Below are positions 44,719 to 55,962 of a stretch of 64,000 nt of DNA, piece by piece. Each line of letters begins with the position of its first letter. Positions within the stretch are counted from its first letter, which is position 1. The DNA lies in NCBI GenBank assembly GCA_947449255.1, contig CANFQX010000013.1:44792-108791 (forward strand), read 5' to 3'. The notes under the pieces are model-generated. The model saw nothing but the letters and a program-made list of their open reading frames with translations, was not told the origin of the DNA and searched no databases. Made by a program: the position numbers and the translations under genes. The DNA comes from Pseudobdellovibrionaceae bacterium. GTDB lineage: Bacteria; Bdellovibrionota; Bdellovibrionia; Bdellovibrionales; Bdellovibrionaceae.

Positions 44719-45339
44719 TTACTTCATTGCTGTTGTTAGATTGCGGACCTTTTTTGTTGCGAAATTTTCGGATACGAAGTTCCAGTTTACTTGAGACCAG
44801 AAAGTTTCTAGGTATTTCATGCGTAGATTTCTGTAATCAACGTAATAGGCGTGCTCCCATACATCGGCTACTAATAATGGTGTTGGACCATTTCCGGTGA
44901 ATGGAACTGCAGCATTTGAAGTTGAAACTAGGCTTAATTTTCCAGCGGCGTCTGTGCACAACCAAATCCAGCCTGATCCGAAGGTTTTCATTCCGCCATC
45001 AACAAATTTAGCTTTCAATTCGTCCATAGTTCCAAAATCGCGTGTGATGGCTGCCATTAAATCTGGAGAAGGTTGCCCACCTTTTCCAGCAGGTGTGATT
45101 CCAAACCAAAAGAATGTGTGGTTCCAGCTTTGAGCCGCATTATTGAAAACACCGCCTGTGGAATTCAAAGTGATCTCTTCAAGAGATTTTTCATTCAATG
45201 AAGGGTCAGTTTCAGCAAATTTATTGAGATTATCGATGTAGGCTTTGTGATGCTTTTCATAATGAAAAGTCATTTGTTCTTCATTAAACAAGGGAACTAA
45301 TTCTGTTTTCAAATAGGGAAGTTGGGGAAGTTTAAACAT
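44719..45339 (-). CDS. sodB: Iron/manganese superoxide dismutase
   Basis: A 206-residue cytoplasmic superoxide dismutase. Metal ligands are visible: His in HYEKHHKAY, His in WNHTFFW, Asp and His in DVWEHAYYVDYRN. The segments AAQSWNHTFFW and GSGWIWL favour the iron-type, but Fe/Mn preference cannot be fixed by motif. The start is ATG at 45339 because AGGAGG lies about five bases upstream; a TTG six codons earlier is in frame. Confidence 0.95.
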   Translation of the reverse strand: MFKLPQLPYLKTELVPLFNEEQMTFHYEKHHKAYIDNLNKFAETDPSLNEKSLEEITLNSTGGVFNNAAQSWNHTFFWFGITPAGKGGQPSPDLMAAITRDFGTMDELKAKFVDGGMKTFGSGWIWLCTDAAGKLSLVSTSNAAVPFTGNGPTPLLVADVWEHAYYVDYRNLRMKYLETFWSQVNWNFVSENFATKKVRNLTTAMK

Positions 45340-45430
45340 GGGTGCCTCCTGTGGCAAATTTGCTAATGCGCTATTAAAATGAACTCAAGGCTATTATGAA
45401 AAAAAGTCTTGGTCCATTTTATCTGAAAAT

Positions 45431-45457
45431 TGGCGCGTGTGGTCTTTGTTCGCGCCA
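45431..45457 (-). terminator. Terminator after RlmK gene
   Basis: TGGCGCG (45431-45437) and CGCGCCA (45451-45457), 7-bp stem located 7 bases after the stop of the minus-strand methyltransferase, followed on that strand by AATTTTC, a short U-tract. Confidence 0.65.
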
Positions 45458-45463
45458 GGTTTA

Positions 45464-46399
45464 CTATTCAAGAGCTGCTTTTATTTTTTGAATTTGAAAG
45501 CAGTTGTGAATTTTTTTATCATGATAATCTTGGGGAATGCTTTCCTCGGTGATGTCCTTCACTTTATATTTTGAGAGGAGGGCCTGGGTCAGTTTAAACT
45601 TTCTTTTATTGTTTGAAAAATAAAGAATGCCTTCTGGACTCAGCATATTCATACAACTTTCTACTAAAAAATCCTGGTCTCTTTCGACTTCAAAGCTGTC
45701 GGTCATTTTTTTTGAATTTGAAAAAGTGGGAGGATCCAAAAATATGATGTCAAAGCTCAACTTTTGGGAGTGTTCACTGAGCCATTCCAGAACATTGGCA
45801 TTGATAAAGCTATGGTTTTCGATTGAGATATTATTTAATTTAAAGTTTTCTTGTGCCCAAAAAAGGTAAGTTTGAGACATATCAACGCTCGTGGTCTTGG
45901 CTCCCCCGAGGGCCGCAAAAACACTGACTGAAGCCGTGTAACAAAACAGATTCAGAAATTGTTTATTTTGTGCTGATTTAAAAATCTTCTGGCGCATGGG
46001 GCGGTGATCAAGAAAAAGGCCAGTGTCCAGATAGTCATATAAATTTACATTCAGCAGGGCCTGAGACTCACGAACAGCGAAAATTTCATTTTTTGCAGCA
46101 AGCTTTTCATATTGGTTGAGGCCTTCCTGGCGCTCTCTTTTTTTATGGACGATCTTATTTTCATCGCATTTAAACAAGGTCATCAGTGCATTCATTAAAT
46201 GCGGGAGGTGATTTTTGTCTTTATCTAAATAGAAATCGGATTTGTCATAGACGACATAATGATCCTTATAAACATCAACAATGAAAGGATATTCAGGAAT
46301 ATCTCGATCGTACAAACGCCAAGCCTCTATTTTTTGGCGGTCGGCCCAAGGTTTTAATTTTTTTAAATTTTTTTCTAGGCGATTTTTAATCATATCCAT
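45464..46399 (-). CDS. 23S rRNA (guanine2069-N7)-methyltransferase, RlmK-type
   Basis: A 311-residue SAM methyltransferase matching the C-terminal RlmK half of gammaproteobacterial RlmKL. Evidence is NRLEKNLKKLKPWADRQ at the start, KIVHKKRERQEGLNQYEKL, LFLDHRPMRQKI and the catalytic FLDPPTFSNSKK. SAM-binding LNLFCYTASVSVFAALGG follows. As a stand-alone protein lacking the THUMP and N2-methylating (RlmL) half, it would methylate only one guanine, unless another gene supplies RlmL. It is divergent from the Bd3614-like deaminase. Confidence 0.85.
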   Translation of the reverse strand: MDMIKNRLEKNLKKLKPWADRQKIEAWRLYDRDIPEYPFIVDVYKDHYVVYDKSDFYLDKDKNHLPHLMNALMTLFKCDENKIVHKKRERQEGLNQYEKLAAKNEIFAVRESQALLNVNLYDYLDTGLFLDHRPMRQKIFKSAQNKQFLNLFCYTASVSVFAALGGAKTTSVDMSQTYLFWAQENFKLNNISIENHSFINANVLEWLSEHSQKLSFDIIFLDPPTFSNSKKMTDSFEVERDQDFLVESCMNMLSPEGILYFSNNKRKFKLTQALLSKYKVKDITEESIPQDYHDKKIHNCFQIQKIKAALE

Positions 46400-46412
46400 G
46401 GACGCGTTTTAG

Positions 46413-48888
<2,476 letters not shown>

Positions 48889-49054
48889 ATTCTTAAAATG
48901 GTTAATTACAAAAAGTACATATTGAAAAAAAATCTGTAATGTTTGTTTTTTGAAAATCAAAAGCTAGAAATTAATCTGAAGAAATAAATTTTTTGTAGGT
49001 TTAAACAACTAATTCATGCCACATCATAAAATGAAGTGCGGTAAATTTTGGCAA

Positions 49055-49087
49055 TAAAAAAACCCAAGCTGAAATTAACTTGGGTTT
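49055..49087 (-). terminator. Intrinsic terminator of the 49117 gene
   Basis: AAACCCAAG (49060-49068) and CTTGGGTTT (49079-49087) form a perfect 9-bp stem, followed on the minus strand by a run of T (A-run at 49055-49060). It lies 30 bases after the stop of the minus-strand gene. Confidence 0.85.
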
Positions 49088-49116
49088 AAAATAATTTTTA
49101 AATTTCAGAATTAAAA

Positions 49117-49590
49117 CTACTTAACAGCAGTTGTTTCAAACATTGAAGTTGCAAAGTATGATTTGCGGAATGTTTTCCAGTTATTAGGTTTTACTGCAGA
49201 TACGCGCCAGAAGTATTTTTTACCAGCTTCAAGGTCAGTAAGATCAAATGAATTTTCCTTGTGTGCAAAATCCTCTTTCACCATCCATTTAAAATTTGGA
49301 TCAGTCGCAACTTGAACGTGGTATTCTTCAGCTTCTTGAACTGCTGTCCATTGCAATTTTACATTGTTACCGGTGATTGCCGCAAAGTATGTTGGGCTAG
49401 TTAATGTGGGCTTTTCAGGAGCCTGTCTAGCGGCCATTTTAGCTTGTTTTTCAGGAAACAAGGAGTTCATTTTTTCAGCTAATTCCTCATGTCCACCGTG
49501 GCCCTCTTCAGAAGCCAATGCTTTCGGCGATAGGGACAAAGTCAGAGTCAATGTGAGCGCAAATATAAATACAGCTATCAAGATTTTCAT
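49117..49590 (-). CDS. Exported fibronectin-III-like domain protein
   Basis: A 157-residue exported protein with signal peptide (about 1-26, ending ALASEE). After a His/Gly-rich start (GHGGHEEL) and a helix, residues about 60-150 form a fibronectin type III-like domain, with LQWTAVQEAEEYHVQVATD and GKKYFWRVSAV being characteristic. The first part is unusually Met/Gly/His rich and might bind metal. The function is unknown. A clear terminator follows. Confidence 0.75.
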   Translation of the reverse strand: MKILIAVFIFALTLTLTLSLSPKALASEEGHGGHEELAEKMNSLFPEKQAKMAARQAPEKPTLTSPTYFAAITGNNVKLQWTAVQEAEEYHVQVATDPNFKWMVKEDFAHKENSFDLTDLEAGKKYFWRVSAVKPNNWKTFRKSYFATSMFETTAVK

Positions 49591-49683
49591 AAATGATCCT
49601 TTTTAATTCAGTCCCCTGAAAGTAAAATAAAACTGCGATGAAGAAAACCCTCTTGCGCTTTATGCTGGAGGGTGTTACAAAAT

Positions 49684-50070
49684 AGTTCGGTTTTGTGGGT
49701 GATCGCTCTAATAATTTTTGTATATTGCTGAAATTAGAGAGGAAAGTCCGGACTCCATATGGCAGCGCAAGGGGTAACGCCCCTCTATAGTAATGTACGG
49801 AACAGTGGAACAGAGAGAATGTCCGGGGCTATGAGCCTGACACCGGGAACGGGAGGGTCAGGGGAGCCGCCGGAGTGAAAACAGCCAAACTCTGCGCGGA
49901 GCAAGATCAAATAGGGGGACATTAGTAGGACGGCCAGTCCGTAGTCTCCGGGTAAGATCGCTTGAGGGTGTCAGTAATGACACTCCTAGAGGAATGATCA
50001 TCCATCTTTATCGGGGTGCTAATGGGACCTGGTGAAGTGGACAGAATCCGGCTTATAGCAAAACCGAACT
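49684..50070 (+). ncRNA. rnpB: RNase P RNA
   Basis: The catalytic RNA of ribonuclease P, which matures tRNA 5' ends. The 5' and 3' ends pair (AGTTCGGTTTTG at 49684-49695 with CAAAACCGAACT at 50059-50070). Conserved regions are readable: GAGAGGAAAGTCCGGACTCC near 49736, GAAACAGAGAG-like CR-II, and the 3' ACAGAATCCGGCTTA near 50041. The order and about 387-base length suit the ancestral type A. It is transcribed toward the convergent CBS gene, with a hairpin straddling the stop of that gene. Confidence 0.93.
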
Positions 50071-50087
50071 CCCACCTTCTTTCTTTC

Positions 50088-50116
50088 GGAAACGCGATTA
50101 TTTTAATCGCGTTTCC
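50088..50116. terminator. Bidirectional hairpin between rnpB and CBS gene
   Basis: A perfect 13-bp inverted repeat (50088-50100 with 50104-50116, loop TTT) covers the last codons and stop of the minus-strand CBS gene. It would serve as a terminator for both rnpB (+) and the CBS gene (-), but neither side has a strong U-tract. Confidence 0.55.
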
Positions 50117-50502
50117 ATCAGGTCATGCATAGCATTCAGTGCATCCACCCAAGTGAAAATTCCAACCAATTTATGATTATCCATAACCAAAACTGAACTG
50201 TATTTGTGTGAAGCCATTTCTGAACAAACCTCTGAAATCGGTGCTTTTGGAGAGACGGTGTAGGGTTCTTCAGTAAAAGCGGCTCTCACCTTTGTTTTCT
50301 CAGGATCGACCTCTGTGAAGCTTTCAATCATTTTAATGTCTCGATCAGATAGAATTCCAACTATTTTGCCCCCATCCAAAACCGGTAAGTGGCGAACATG
50401 AAACTCGCTCATGGTTTTGACAGCCTTCGCGATGGTTACATCGGCTTCAATAGTGCGGGGAGATGTGGTCATAAATTTTTCAATGCTGGGAATGGTTTTC
50501 AT
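50098..50502 (-). CDS. Tandem CBS-domain protein
   Basis: A 134-residue protein of two CBS domains (motifs VRHLPVLDGGKIVGILSDRDI and SSVLVMDNHKLVGIFTWVDAL). Probably binds AMP-type ligands as a cellular energy sensor; no effector domain is attached. It resembles the CBS protein at 39779-40249 in its two-domain layout. The stop is within an inverted repeat at the end of rnpB. The start is ATG at 50502. Confidence 0.86.
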   Translation of the reverse strand: MKTIPSIEKFMTTSPRTIEADVTIAKAVKTMSEFHVRHLPVLDGGKIVGILSDRDIKMIESFTEVDPEKTKVRAAFTEEPYTVSPKAPISEVCSEMASHKYSSVLVMDNHKLVGIFTWVDALNAMHDLMETRLK

Positions 50503-50685
50503 AGAAGCTCCTTGGGTTTATAAATTGCATTTTTGATATTATTTACAAAAAATACACAAACCTAGAAAAGCAACAAGGATGCCAACAGATCCCGAGGAAA
50601 CTAAATATATTTTTAATTATTCTGAGCCAAAATGTCCCAAAGGCCATGACAATAGATCTCAAAAAGTTCAATGAGCAAAAAAATC

Positions 50686-52104
50686 TTAAGGCATCAAACA
50701 AGGAATATGAATGCTGAACTTACTGCCATTATTTGGTTGCGAAGTGACGGTCATAAAACCATGCCAAGCTTGCAAAATTTTATAGGATGTTGCTAAGCCT
50801 AGGCCTGTTCCTTTGCCAATTCCTTTTGTTGTATAGAACGGAACAAAAAGATTTTTTATAGTGTCATCCGACATTCCGCAGCCATTATCTTCGAAGTGTA
50901 GAACATTATAGGAGTCATTATTTTCAGTGAATATTTTTATTTGTCCCACCAGTGCAGGGTTGTTTTTGCGAGCTTCTTGAATGGCATGAATGGCATTGAC
51001 TAAAAGATTCAGGGCAACTTGAAATAAGGAAGTGTAAACTCCCATCAACTCGAAATTTTCTGGCACCTCAATGCTGAACTCAATCTTATTTTTATTAAGT
51101 TCAACTTTTAGGAAGTCTTCGACATCGGAAATCAAGGTGAGCACATGGATATTCTGTGGTGTCTCTTTGTCTTGGCCTTTTGCCAGTTTGAGAAGATTTT
51201 TTATCAGGTGAGTGATTCTATCAATTTGTTGAATAATAATATCACTGTTTGAGGCAACCAAGGGTAAAATATTTGGAATCATCGTCATCATTTCGGCACG
51301 ACCCCTCATGATGCCAAGGGGTGTTCCAATTTCGTGAGCCAATCCAGAGGCAAGAATTCCGACCGAGGCCAGTCGATCTTGTTGGATCATTTGACTTTCG
51401 TATTGGGCTTTTTGCGTGATGTCTCTAAAGGTGACCAAATAGGCCCTGTGCTGTTGGAAAAAATAGGGTTTTGTTGTGACTTCAAGAAGATGAGGTTTCT
51501 CTGCAATCAACAGTTGGATTTGTTGAATATCTTGTATAAATAATTTGTAATGCTTTTTAAAGATGTCATCAACATGAAGTCCAAGAAGCCTGGACTGAGG
51601 GAAGTCGAATATCTCCTCGGCGCTGGAATTGCTCCAACAGATGTGTCCGCTTAAATCATAGATCAAGAGGCCTTCAAAACTTGCATCAAGCATGCTTTGC
51701 AGGTTTCGGCTTGTTTCGATTAGTTCCTTTTCGGCGTCTTTTTTATCAGTGATTTCCCATCGAATCGACACGAACTCTTCGATCACGTTTTCTGGATTAA
51801 TGAAGGGGATAATGATCGTGTGCACCCAGTAAAGCTGACCGTCTTTGCTGCGGTTACAAATATCACCTTCCCACCTTTGACCTGCAGAAATAGCACGCCA
51901 CATTTCCGTAAAAAAGCTTTTCGTGTGGATTCCGGAATTTAATATCCTGTGATCGGCACCAATAAGTTCTGACTCAGAATATTTTGAAATTTCGATAAAT
52001 TTAGGATTCACATATCTAATTTTGCCCTTGGGGTCTGTTGTCGCGACGATGGCAGAGGAATCAAGGGCATTGCGAATATTTTGAAGGTTTGAATTTAAAT
52101 CCAT
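50686..52104 (-). CDS. PAS-domain sensor histidine kinase
   Basis: A 472-residue cytoplasmic histidine kinase: two PAS domains (about 10-130 and 130-235), HisKA (LAHEIGTPLGIMRGRA, phosphorylated His) and HATPase (NLLVNAIHAIQEA, FEDNGCGMS, GKGTGLGLATSYKIL). It lacks a transmembrane segment, so it senses an internal signal. It is divergently transcribed from an NtrC-family response regulator 70 bases away, the likely cognate partner. The kinase belongs to the NtrB-like HPK4 type, which commonly partners with sigma-54 activators. Confidence 0.9.
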   Translation of the reverse strand: MDLNSNLQNIRNALDSSAIVATTDPKGKIRYVNPKFIEISKYSESELIGADHRILNSGIHTKSFFTEMWRAISAGQRWEGDICNRSKDGQLYWVHTIIIPFINPENVIEEFVSIRWEITDKKDAEKELIETSRNLQSMLDASFEGLLIYDLSGHICWSNSSAEEIFDFPQSRLLGLHVDDIFKKHYKLFIQDIQQIQLLIAEKPHLLEVTTKPYFFQQHRAYLVTFRDITQKAQYESQMIQQDRLASVGILASGLAHEIGTPLGIMRGRAEMMTMIPNILPLVASNSDIIIQQIDRITHLIKNLLKLAKGQDKETPQNIHVLTLISDVEDFLKVELNKNKIEFSIEVPENFELMGVYTSLFQVALNLLVNAIHAIQEARKNNPALVGQIKIFTENNDSYNVLHFEDNGCGMSDDTIKNLFVPFYTTKGIGKGTGLGLATSYKILQAWHGFMTVTSQPNNGSKFSIHIPCLMP

Positions 52105-52174
52105 AAAGGAAGCATCTTATTAAGTTCACCGAAAGTAAATAGACAATAGGCGGAGTTTTTGCTAAGTCCCAGCT

Positions 52175-53599
52175 ATGACTGAAAAAGCCCTGATATTTTT
52201 GATTGATGATGATTCTCAAATGACTTCAATGTTAAAGGATTTTTTGGAGGGGCATGAGAACTATCGAACTCAGTCCTTTAGCTCCGCCCAGGAGGCTTTT
52301 CAGGCCATAACAAACGAAGTTTCTCTTGTGGTCACAGATTTGAAAATGCCAGGCATGGATGGAATAAGCTTCATTGATCAGACAAAAAGAAGATTCCCAT
52401 TGTTGCCCGTTATCTTAATCTCTGCTTTTGGATCAGTAGAAACCGCTATTGAGGCCACTAAACGTGGGGCCTATCATTTTTTGATAAAACCGTTAAAACT
52501 GACGGAACTATTGGTCTATATAGAAAAAGCACTGCACTTTCGGCAGCTCCAAAAAGACAATATGATTTTGCGGAAAGAGTGGCGCAATGAACATTCTTTT
52601 GCGGGGATCATTGGCAAAAGCTCGGCTATGCAGGAAGTGTTTGATTTAATTCAAAGGGTTTCGCCCTCAGTCGCTAATATTCTTATTCAAGGTGATAGTG
52701 GCACCGGAAAAGAAATGGTGGCACGAGCCCTCCATGAAATTGGGCCAAGAAAAGACAAAAAATTTGTCGCGATCAATTGCACAGCCATTCCAGATGCCTT
52801 GCTTGAAAGTGAATTGTTTGGTCATGCCAAAGGATCTTTCACGGGTGCCATCCAAAGAAAAAAGGGCTTATTTGAAGAAGCCGATGGTGGAACAATTTTC
52901 TTGGATGAAATTGGCGATATGGATCTTGCGCTTCAAAGCAAGTTGTTGCGTGTAATTCAGGAAAAAAGAGTTCGTGCCGTGGGTGAAAATGAAGATAAAC
53001 CCATCAATGTCAGGATCGTCGCGGCAACTCATAAGGACTTGAAGGCCGCAGCCCATGAAGGTCGATTTCGAGAAGACCTTTACTATAGATTAAGTGTGAT
53101 ACCTATTTTTATTCCTCCGCTTCGTCATCGTGTTGAAGATATACCTTTGCTGGCTCAGGCTTTTTTAGAGAAGTACAACTCTTTAAATCAGGGAGCTATC
53201 AATGGCATCAACGCCGATGCCATGCAGACGTTGATGTCCTTGCCTTGGGAAGGCAATGTTCGAGAACTAGAGAATGTGATGGAGCGGGCCGTTGTTTTGG
53301 CTCGCGGAGAGATGATCGAAAACTCCGATTTACCTCAGGCGGACTCGATGAGTTCAGAGGCACTGATGTCACAGATTATGGGTGAAATGCCGACTTTGGA
53401 AAAAATGGAGCAGCGCTATATACGCTTCGTCTTAAATAAGACCGCTGGAAGAAAAGAGAAAGCGGCACAGATATTAGGAATTAATCGCAGAACTCTCTAT
53501 CGCAAAGAACGAGATTACGGATGGGTCGCAGAAGAGGACGGAGCAACTGAAGCACTTCTTGAAAGTCAGGAAGTTCAGGAAACTCACGAAGACACCTAG
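52175..53599 (+). CDS. NtrC-family sigma-54-dependent response regulator
   Basis: A 474-residue activator. Receiver domain at the N-terminus with phospho-acceptor Asp in VVTDLKMPGMDG, then the AAA+ core with Walker A GDSGTGKEM, the sigma-54 contact loop GSFTGA, Walker B GGTIFLDEIGDM, and a C-terminal FIS-type helix-turn-helix (KAAQILGINRRTLYRK). GSFTGA replaces the GAFTGA consensus with a conservative Ser. It should oligomerise on phosphorylation and open sigma-54 promoters. The probable kinase is the divergent gene, and the likely target promoter lies at 53691. A hairpin TGGGG/CCCCA follows the stop. Confidence 0.93.
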   Translation: MTEKALIFLIDDDSQMTSMLKDFLEGHENYRTQSFSSAQEAFQAITNEVSLVVTDLKMPGMDGISFIDQTKRRFPLLPVILISAFGSVETAIEATKRGAYHFLIKPLKLTELLVYIEKALHFRQLQKDNMILRKEWRNEHSFAGIIGKSSAMQEVFDLIQRVSPSVANILIQGDSGTGKEMVARALHEIGPRKDKKFVAINCTAIPDALLESELFGHAKGSFTGAIQRKKGLFEEADGGTIFLDEIGDMDLALQSKLLRVIQEKRVRAVGENEDKPINVRIVAATHKDLKAAAHEGRFREDLYYRLSVIPIFIPPLRHRVEDIPLLAQAFLEKYNSLNQGAINGINADAMQTLMSLPWEGNVRELENVMERAVVLARGEMIENSDLPQADSMSSEALMSQIMGEMPTLEKMEQRYIRFVLNKTAGRKEKAAQILGINRRTLYRKERDYGWVAEEDGATEALLESQEVQETHEDT

Positions 53600-53690
53600 C
53601 GTTGGGGGTAACTTGCCCCACCTGTATTTTAACCTTTGGGACCTTTTGACTCATAATACATAAGTAAACCTCTATTTTAGCCTTAAATAG

Positions 53691-53707
53691 TTGGCACTCA
53701 TATTGCT
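53691..53707 (+). promoter_or_regulatory. Sigma-54 promoter
   Basis: TTGGCACT-CATA-TTGCT matches the sigma-54 consensus (TTGGCACG-N4-TTGCW) at all but one position, with GG and GC separated by 10 bases. It lies about 60 bases before the 53767 start, directly after the NtrC-family regulator gene. Transcription would begin around 53718. Confidence 0.85.
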
Positions 53708-53766
53708 TTTACAAATTTGTGAAGTGGTTGATTAAACCACAATAAAAACTACACAAAGGAGTGCAT

Positions 53767-54159
53767 ATGAAAATCACAACTATTTTGACAGCAGCATTGG
53801 TTACTCTTGGTATGAACGCTTTTGCTGGGCAGCAAGCTGCAGCAGAAAAAGAAGTTCAAATTGGACTCAACGGTGTTTATGTTCCGGGAGGTTTTGATTC
53901 AGCTTCCGATTCTTACGTCGTTGTTAATGGCGTTTTTCAAAATGGCTGCTATAGATGGAATAGAGCAGAAGTAGAAAATAAAGACACTTTCACTCACACT
54001 GTAAAATCAGTGGCATCCGTGAGTCAGGGAATGTGCATCATGGTGCTTGTTCCATTCCAAAAAGAAGTTCGTTTAGGTAAATTTGCAGCGGGAAAACACA
54101 ACCTGCGTTTTGACAATGGCGATGGCACTTATTTCGAGAAAACTTTAATCATTGAATAG
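53767..54159 (+). CDS. Secreted small protein under sigma-54 control
   Basis: A 130-residue exported protein with signal peptide ending near NAFAG. The start is ATG at 53767 after AAAGGAG; the in-frame GTG two codons before lies within the binding site. The mature part is about 110 residues with two Cys (GCYRW and GMCIM), probably beta-sandwich like, of unknown family. A sigma-54 promoter immediately upstream and the adjacent NtrC-type regulator suggest environmentally regulated expression. The metalloprotease gene follows 63 bases later and could share the transcript. Confidence 0.78.
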   Translation: MKITTILTAALVTLGMNAFAGQQAAAEKEVQIGLNGVYVPGGFDSASDSYVVVNGVFQNGCYRWNRAEVENKDTFTHTVKSVASVSQGMCIMVLVPFQKEVRLGKFAAGKHNLRFDNGDGTYFEKTLIIE

Positions 54160-54222
54160 TTAAAGAAATTATAAATTAAAGTTCGAATGATTAAGAATTG
54201 ATTACTGAATGAGGCTGACATC

Positions 54223-55578
54223 ATGAAAAAGCTTATTTTTTTAAATTTGATTGTTTTGTCAGCCTGCAATTCTAAAACTGGTTTTAACCAGATTGAATGG
54301 AAGAAGGGTGAAGCCCTATCGGCCATTCAATCCTTAGATAAAGTTGAAATCACTTCAGTGTCTAAAGTCATGTCGTCATCTCAGTTAGTAGAAATTCAGC
54401 AACAGACTATTCATGGAATAAAGATTGAAGAGAGCTTTGTAAAAAAACTTCGCAATATCAATGGCGAAACTCTGTTGATAAGAGCTGCTATATCATTGGA
54501 TGAAGAAAAACTAGATGCTTTGCTTTTGTCACACTTTGAAACTCAAAGAAATACGATTTTAAGTGAAATTCAAAGTGCCTTTCCAATTTTTCGCAAACGA
54601 CCCCCAGAGAGAATTGAAGTCTCAATTATACATCATCATAAATACTATGAACCGGTCTGGAATATCGTCTATTCAGACATCCATGGAATTCCCTGGGAAA
54701 TGAAACTGGGCAGTCATTTACAAATTCGATCAATCAAACGCTTAGGATCTCAATTTCATGACACGCCAGCCTTTATTTTTCCAAGGGGTCCTAAGCTCAG
54801 TGATCTTCAAGAGGTGATCTTAAAAGGCTTGGCCGCGGATCCAACTCTGTCTAATGGCCGCCTCACAGTCACATCGCAAGCTGAATCCAAAATATCTGAC
54901 TTAAATGGACCTTTAAAATTTTCACAACAAGATGCACGATTTGATCAGCTTCAGGCTTTTTATTATTTAGAAGAATCTTTGAAATGGTTTGAAAAAACAT
55001 TGAATGTTAAATTGCCGTTTAATATTCAGGCTGAGGTTGGAATTGGGGCTCCTGAAAAAACAAATTCAGCCTTTTATTATGAAGGTAAGATACGATTTGG
55101 TTTAGGGGATGACCAAACTTATTCACATATTCCTCAAGATCCCTCGATTGTGATTCACGAAAGTGTTCACGCCTTAGTTGATTCGATTGCTCGCCTTCCC
55201 TATGAAGGTGAAGGGGGCTCATTGAATGAGGCCTTTGCTGATTTTTTCACGGCCCTGCAATTAGATAATCCCAATATGGGGGAAGCTGCTTACTTGAAAG
55301 GTCCCTATCGGAGGACATTGGCCAATGATTTTAAATTGGCTGATAAAACGGGTGGATTGTATCATGACTCAGGAATTGTCAGTGGAGCCTTGTGGGATTT
55401 GCGAAAAAGTCTTGGCCAGGACAAAGCCAGACAAATTGCCCTATTGACCTTGAATAGATTAACACCCGGAAGTGACCTTGCGGATTTTGGTGTGCAGGTC
55501 AAAGAAGTTTTATCTTCAATTTTATCAACAGAAGAGTTTGGAATCGCTACAACCATGCTTGAAAAAAGAGGCTTTTAA
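54223..55578 (+). CDS. Lipoprotein with M4-like (thermolysin-type) metalloprotease domain
   Basis: A 451-residue lipoprotein with lipobox LSAC (Cys near residue 15). The zinc motif HESVH (312-316), a third ligand Glu336 in NEAFADFF, 24 residues from the first His as in thermolysin, and a later HDSGIVSGALW (His381, the expected catalytic His segment) support a gluzincin of the M4/M36 type. The N-terminal 230 residues resemble a propeptide region. It should hydrolyse proteins at the cell surface or periplasm. It is followed 2 bases after its stop by a small secreted gene. Confidence 0.84.
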   Translation: MKKLIFLNLIVLSACNSKTGFNQIEWKKGEALSAIQSLDKVEITSVSKVMSSSQLVEIQQQTIHGIKIEESFVKKLRNINGETLLIRAAISLDEEKLDALLLSHFETQRNTILSEIQSAFPIFRKRPPERIEVSIIHHHKYYEPVWNIVYSDIHGIPWEMKLGSHLQIRSIKRLGSQFHDTPAFIFPRGPKLSDLQEVILKGLAADPTLSNGRLTVTSQAESKISDLNGPLKFSQQDARFDQLQAFYYLEESLKWFEKTLNVKLPFNIQAEVGIGAPEKTNSAFYYEGKIRFGLGDDQTYSHIPQDPSIVIHESVHALVDSIARLPYEGEGGSLNEAFADFFTALQLDNPNMGEAAYLKGPYRRTLANDFKLADKTGGLYHDSGIVSGALWDLRKSLGQDKARQIALLTLNRLTPGSDLADFGVQVKEVLSSILSTEEFGIATTMLEKRGF

Positions 55579-55580
55579 TC

Positions 55581-55958
55581 ATGGGGCAGGCCTTGCTCGG
55601 AATATGGTTGTTCACCAGTATGATTTACCACGGGCAATCGGTGCCTCCCTTAAATCCAGCGCTTAAAATCAGTTTTCAATTTGAAAAAAATGGCATCAGC
55701 ACACTCTATTATAAACGAGATGATGAAGTGGGTTTCTGTGAAAGAAAAGCAAACTTTAGTCTCAATAAAAATCAGCTCAAACAGACCGTCATTTGGGTCA
55801 ATCCTGAAAATTCAGGAACTTGTGGTGTTGATCCTGACATGCAAATGGGACACGAAAGTTTGACCCAGGCCGAAATCATTAATGACAAATTAAATTTAAA
55901 ATTTCAAATGGGTGAAGATGATCTGTTTTATGTGTGGGAAAGAAAAGGACGCAATTGA
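55581..55958 (+). CDS. Small protein of unknown function downstream of metalloprotease
   Basis: A 125-residue protein with a weak hydrophobic N-terminus (about 1-18) that may be a signal peptide. Two Cys (FCERK, GTCGVD) suggest a periplasmic disulfide. I do not recognise the family. It starts 3 bases after the metalloprotease stop and is probably cotranscribed and perhaps functionally related, such as a chaperone or inhibitor, but there is no direct evidence. An alternative frame on the same strand lacks a signal and is longer at its start. Confidence 0.6.
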   Translation: MGQALLGIWLFTSMIYHGQSVPPLNPALKISFQFEKNGISTLYYKRDDEVGFCERKANFSLNKNQLKQTVIWVNPENSGTCGVDPDMQMGHESLTQAEIINDKLNLKFQMGEDDLFYVWERKGRN

Positions 55959-55962
55959 TTTT

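Noticed and set aside
52149..52162. GG-N10-GC spacing before the NtrC-family regulator
   Set aside because: The bases between do not match the sigma-54 consensus and the start of transcription would fall at the start codon.
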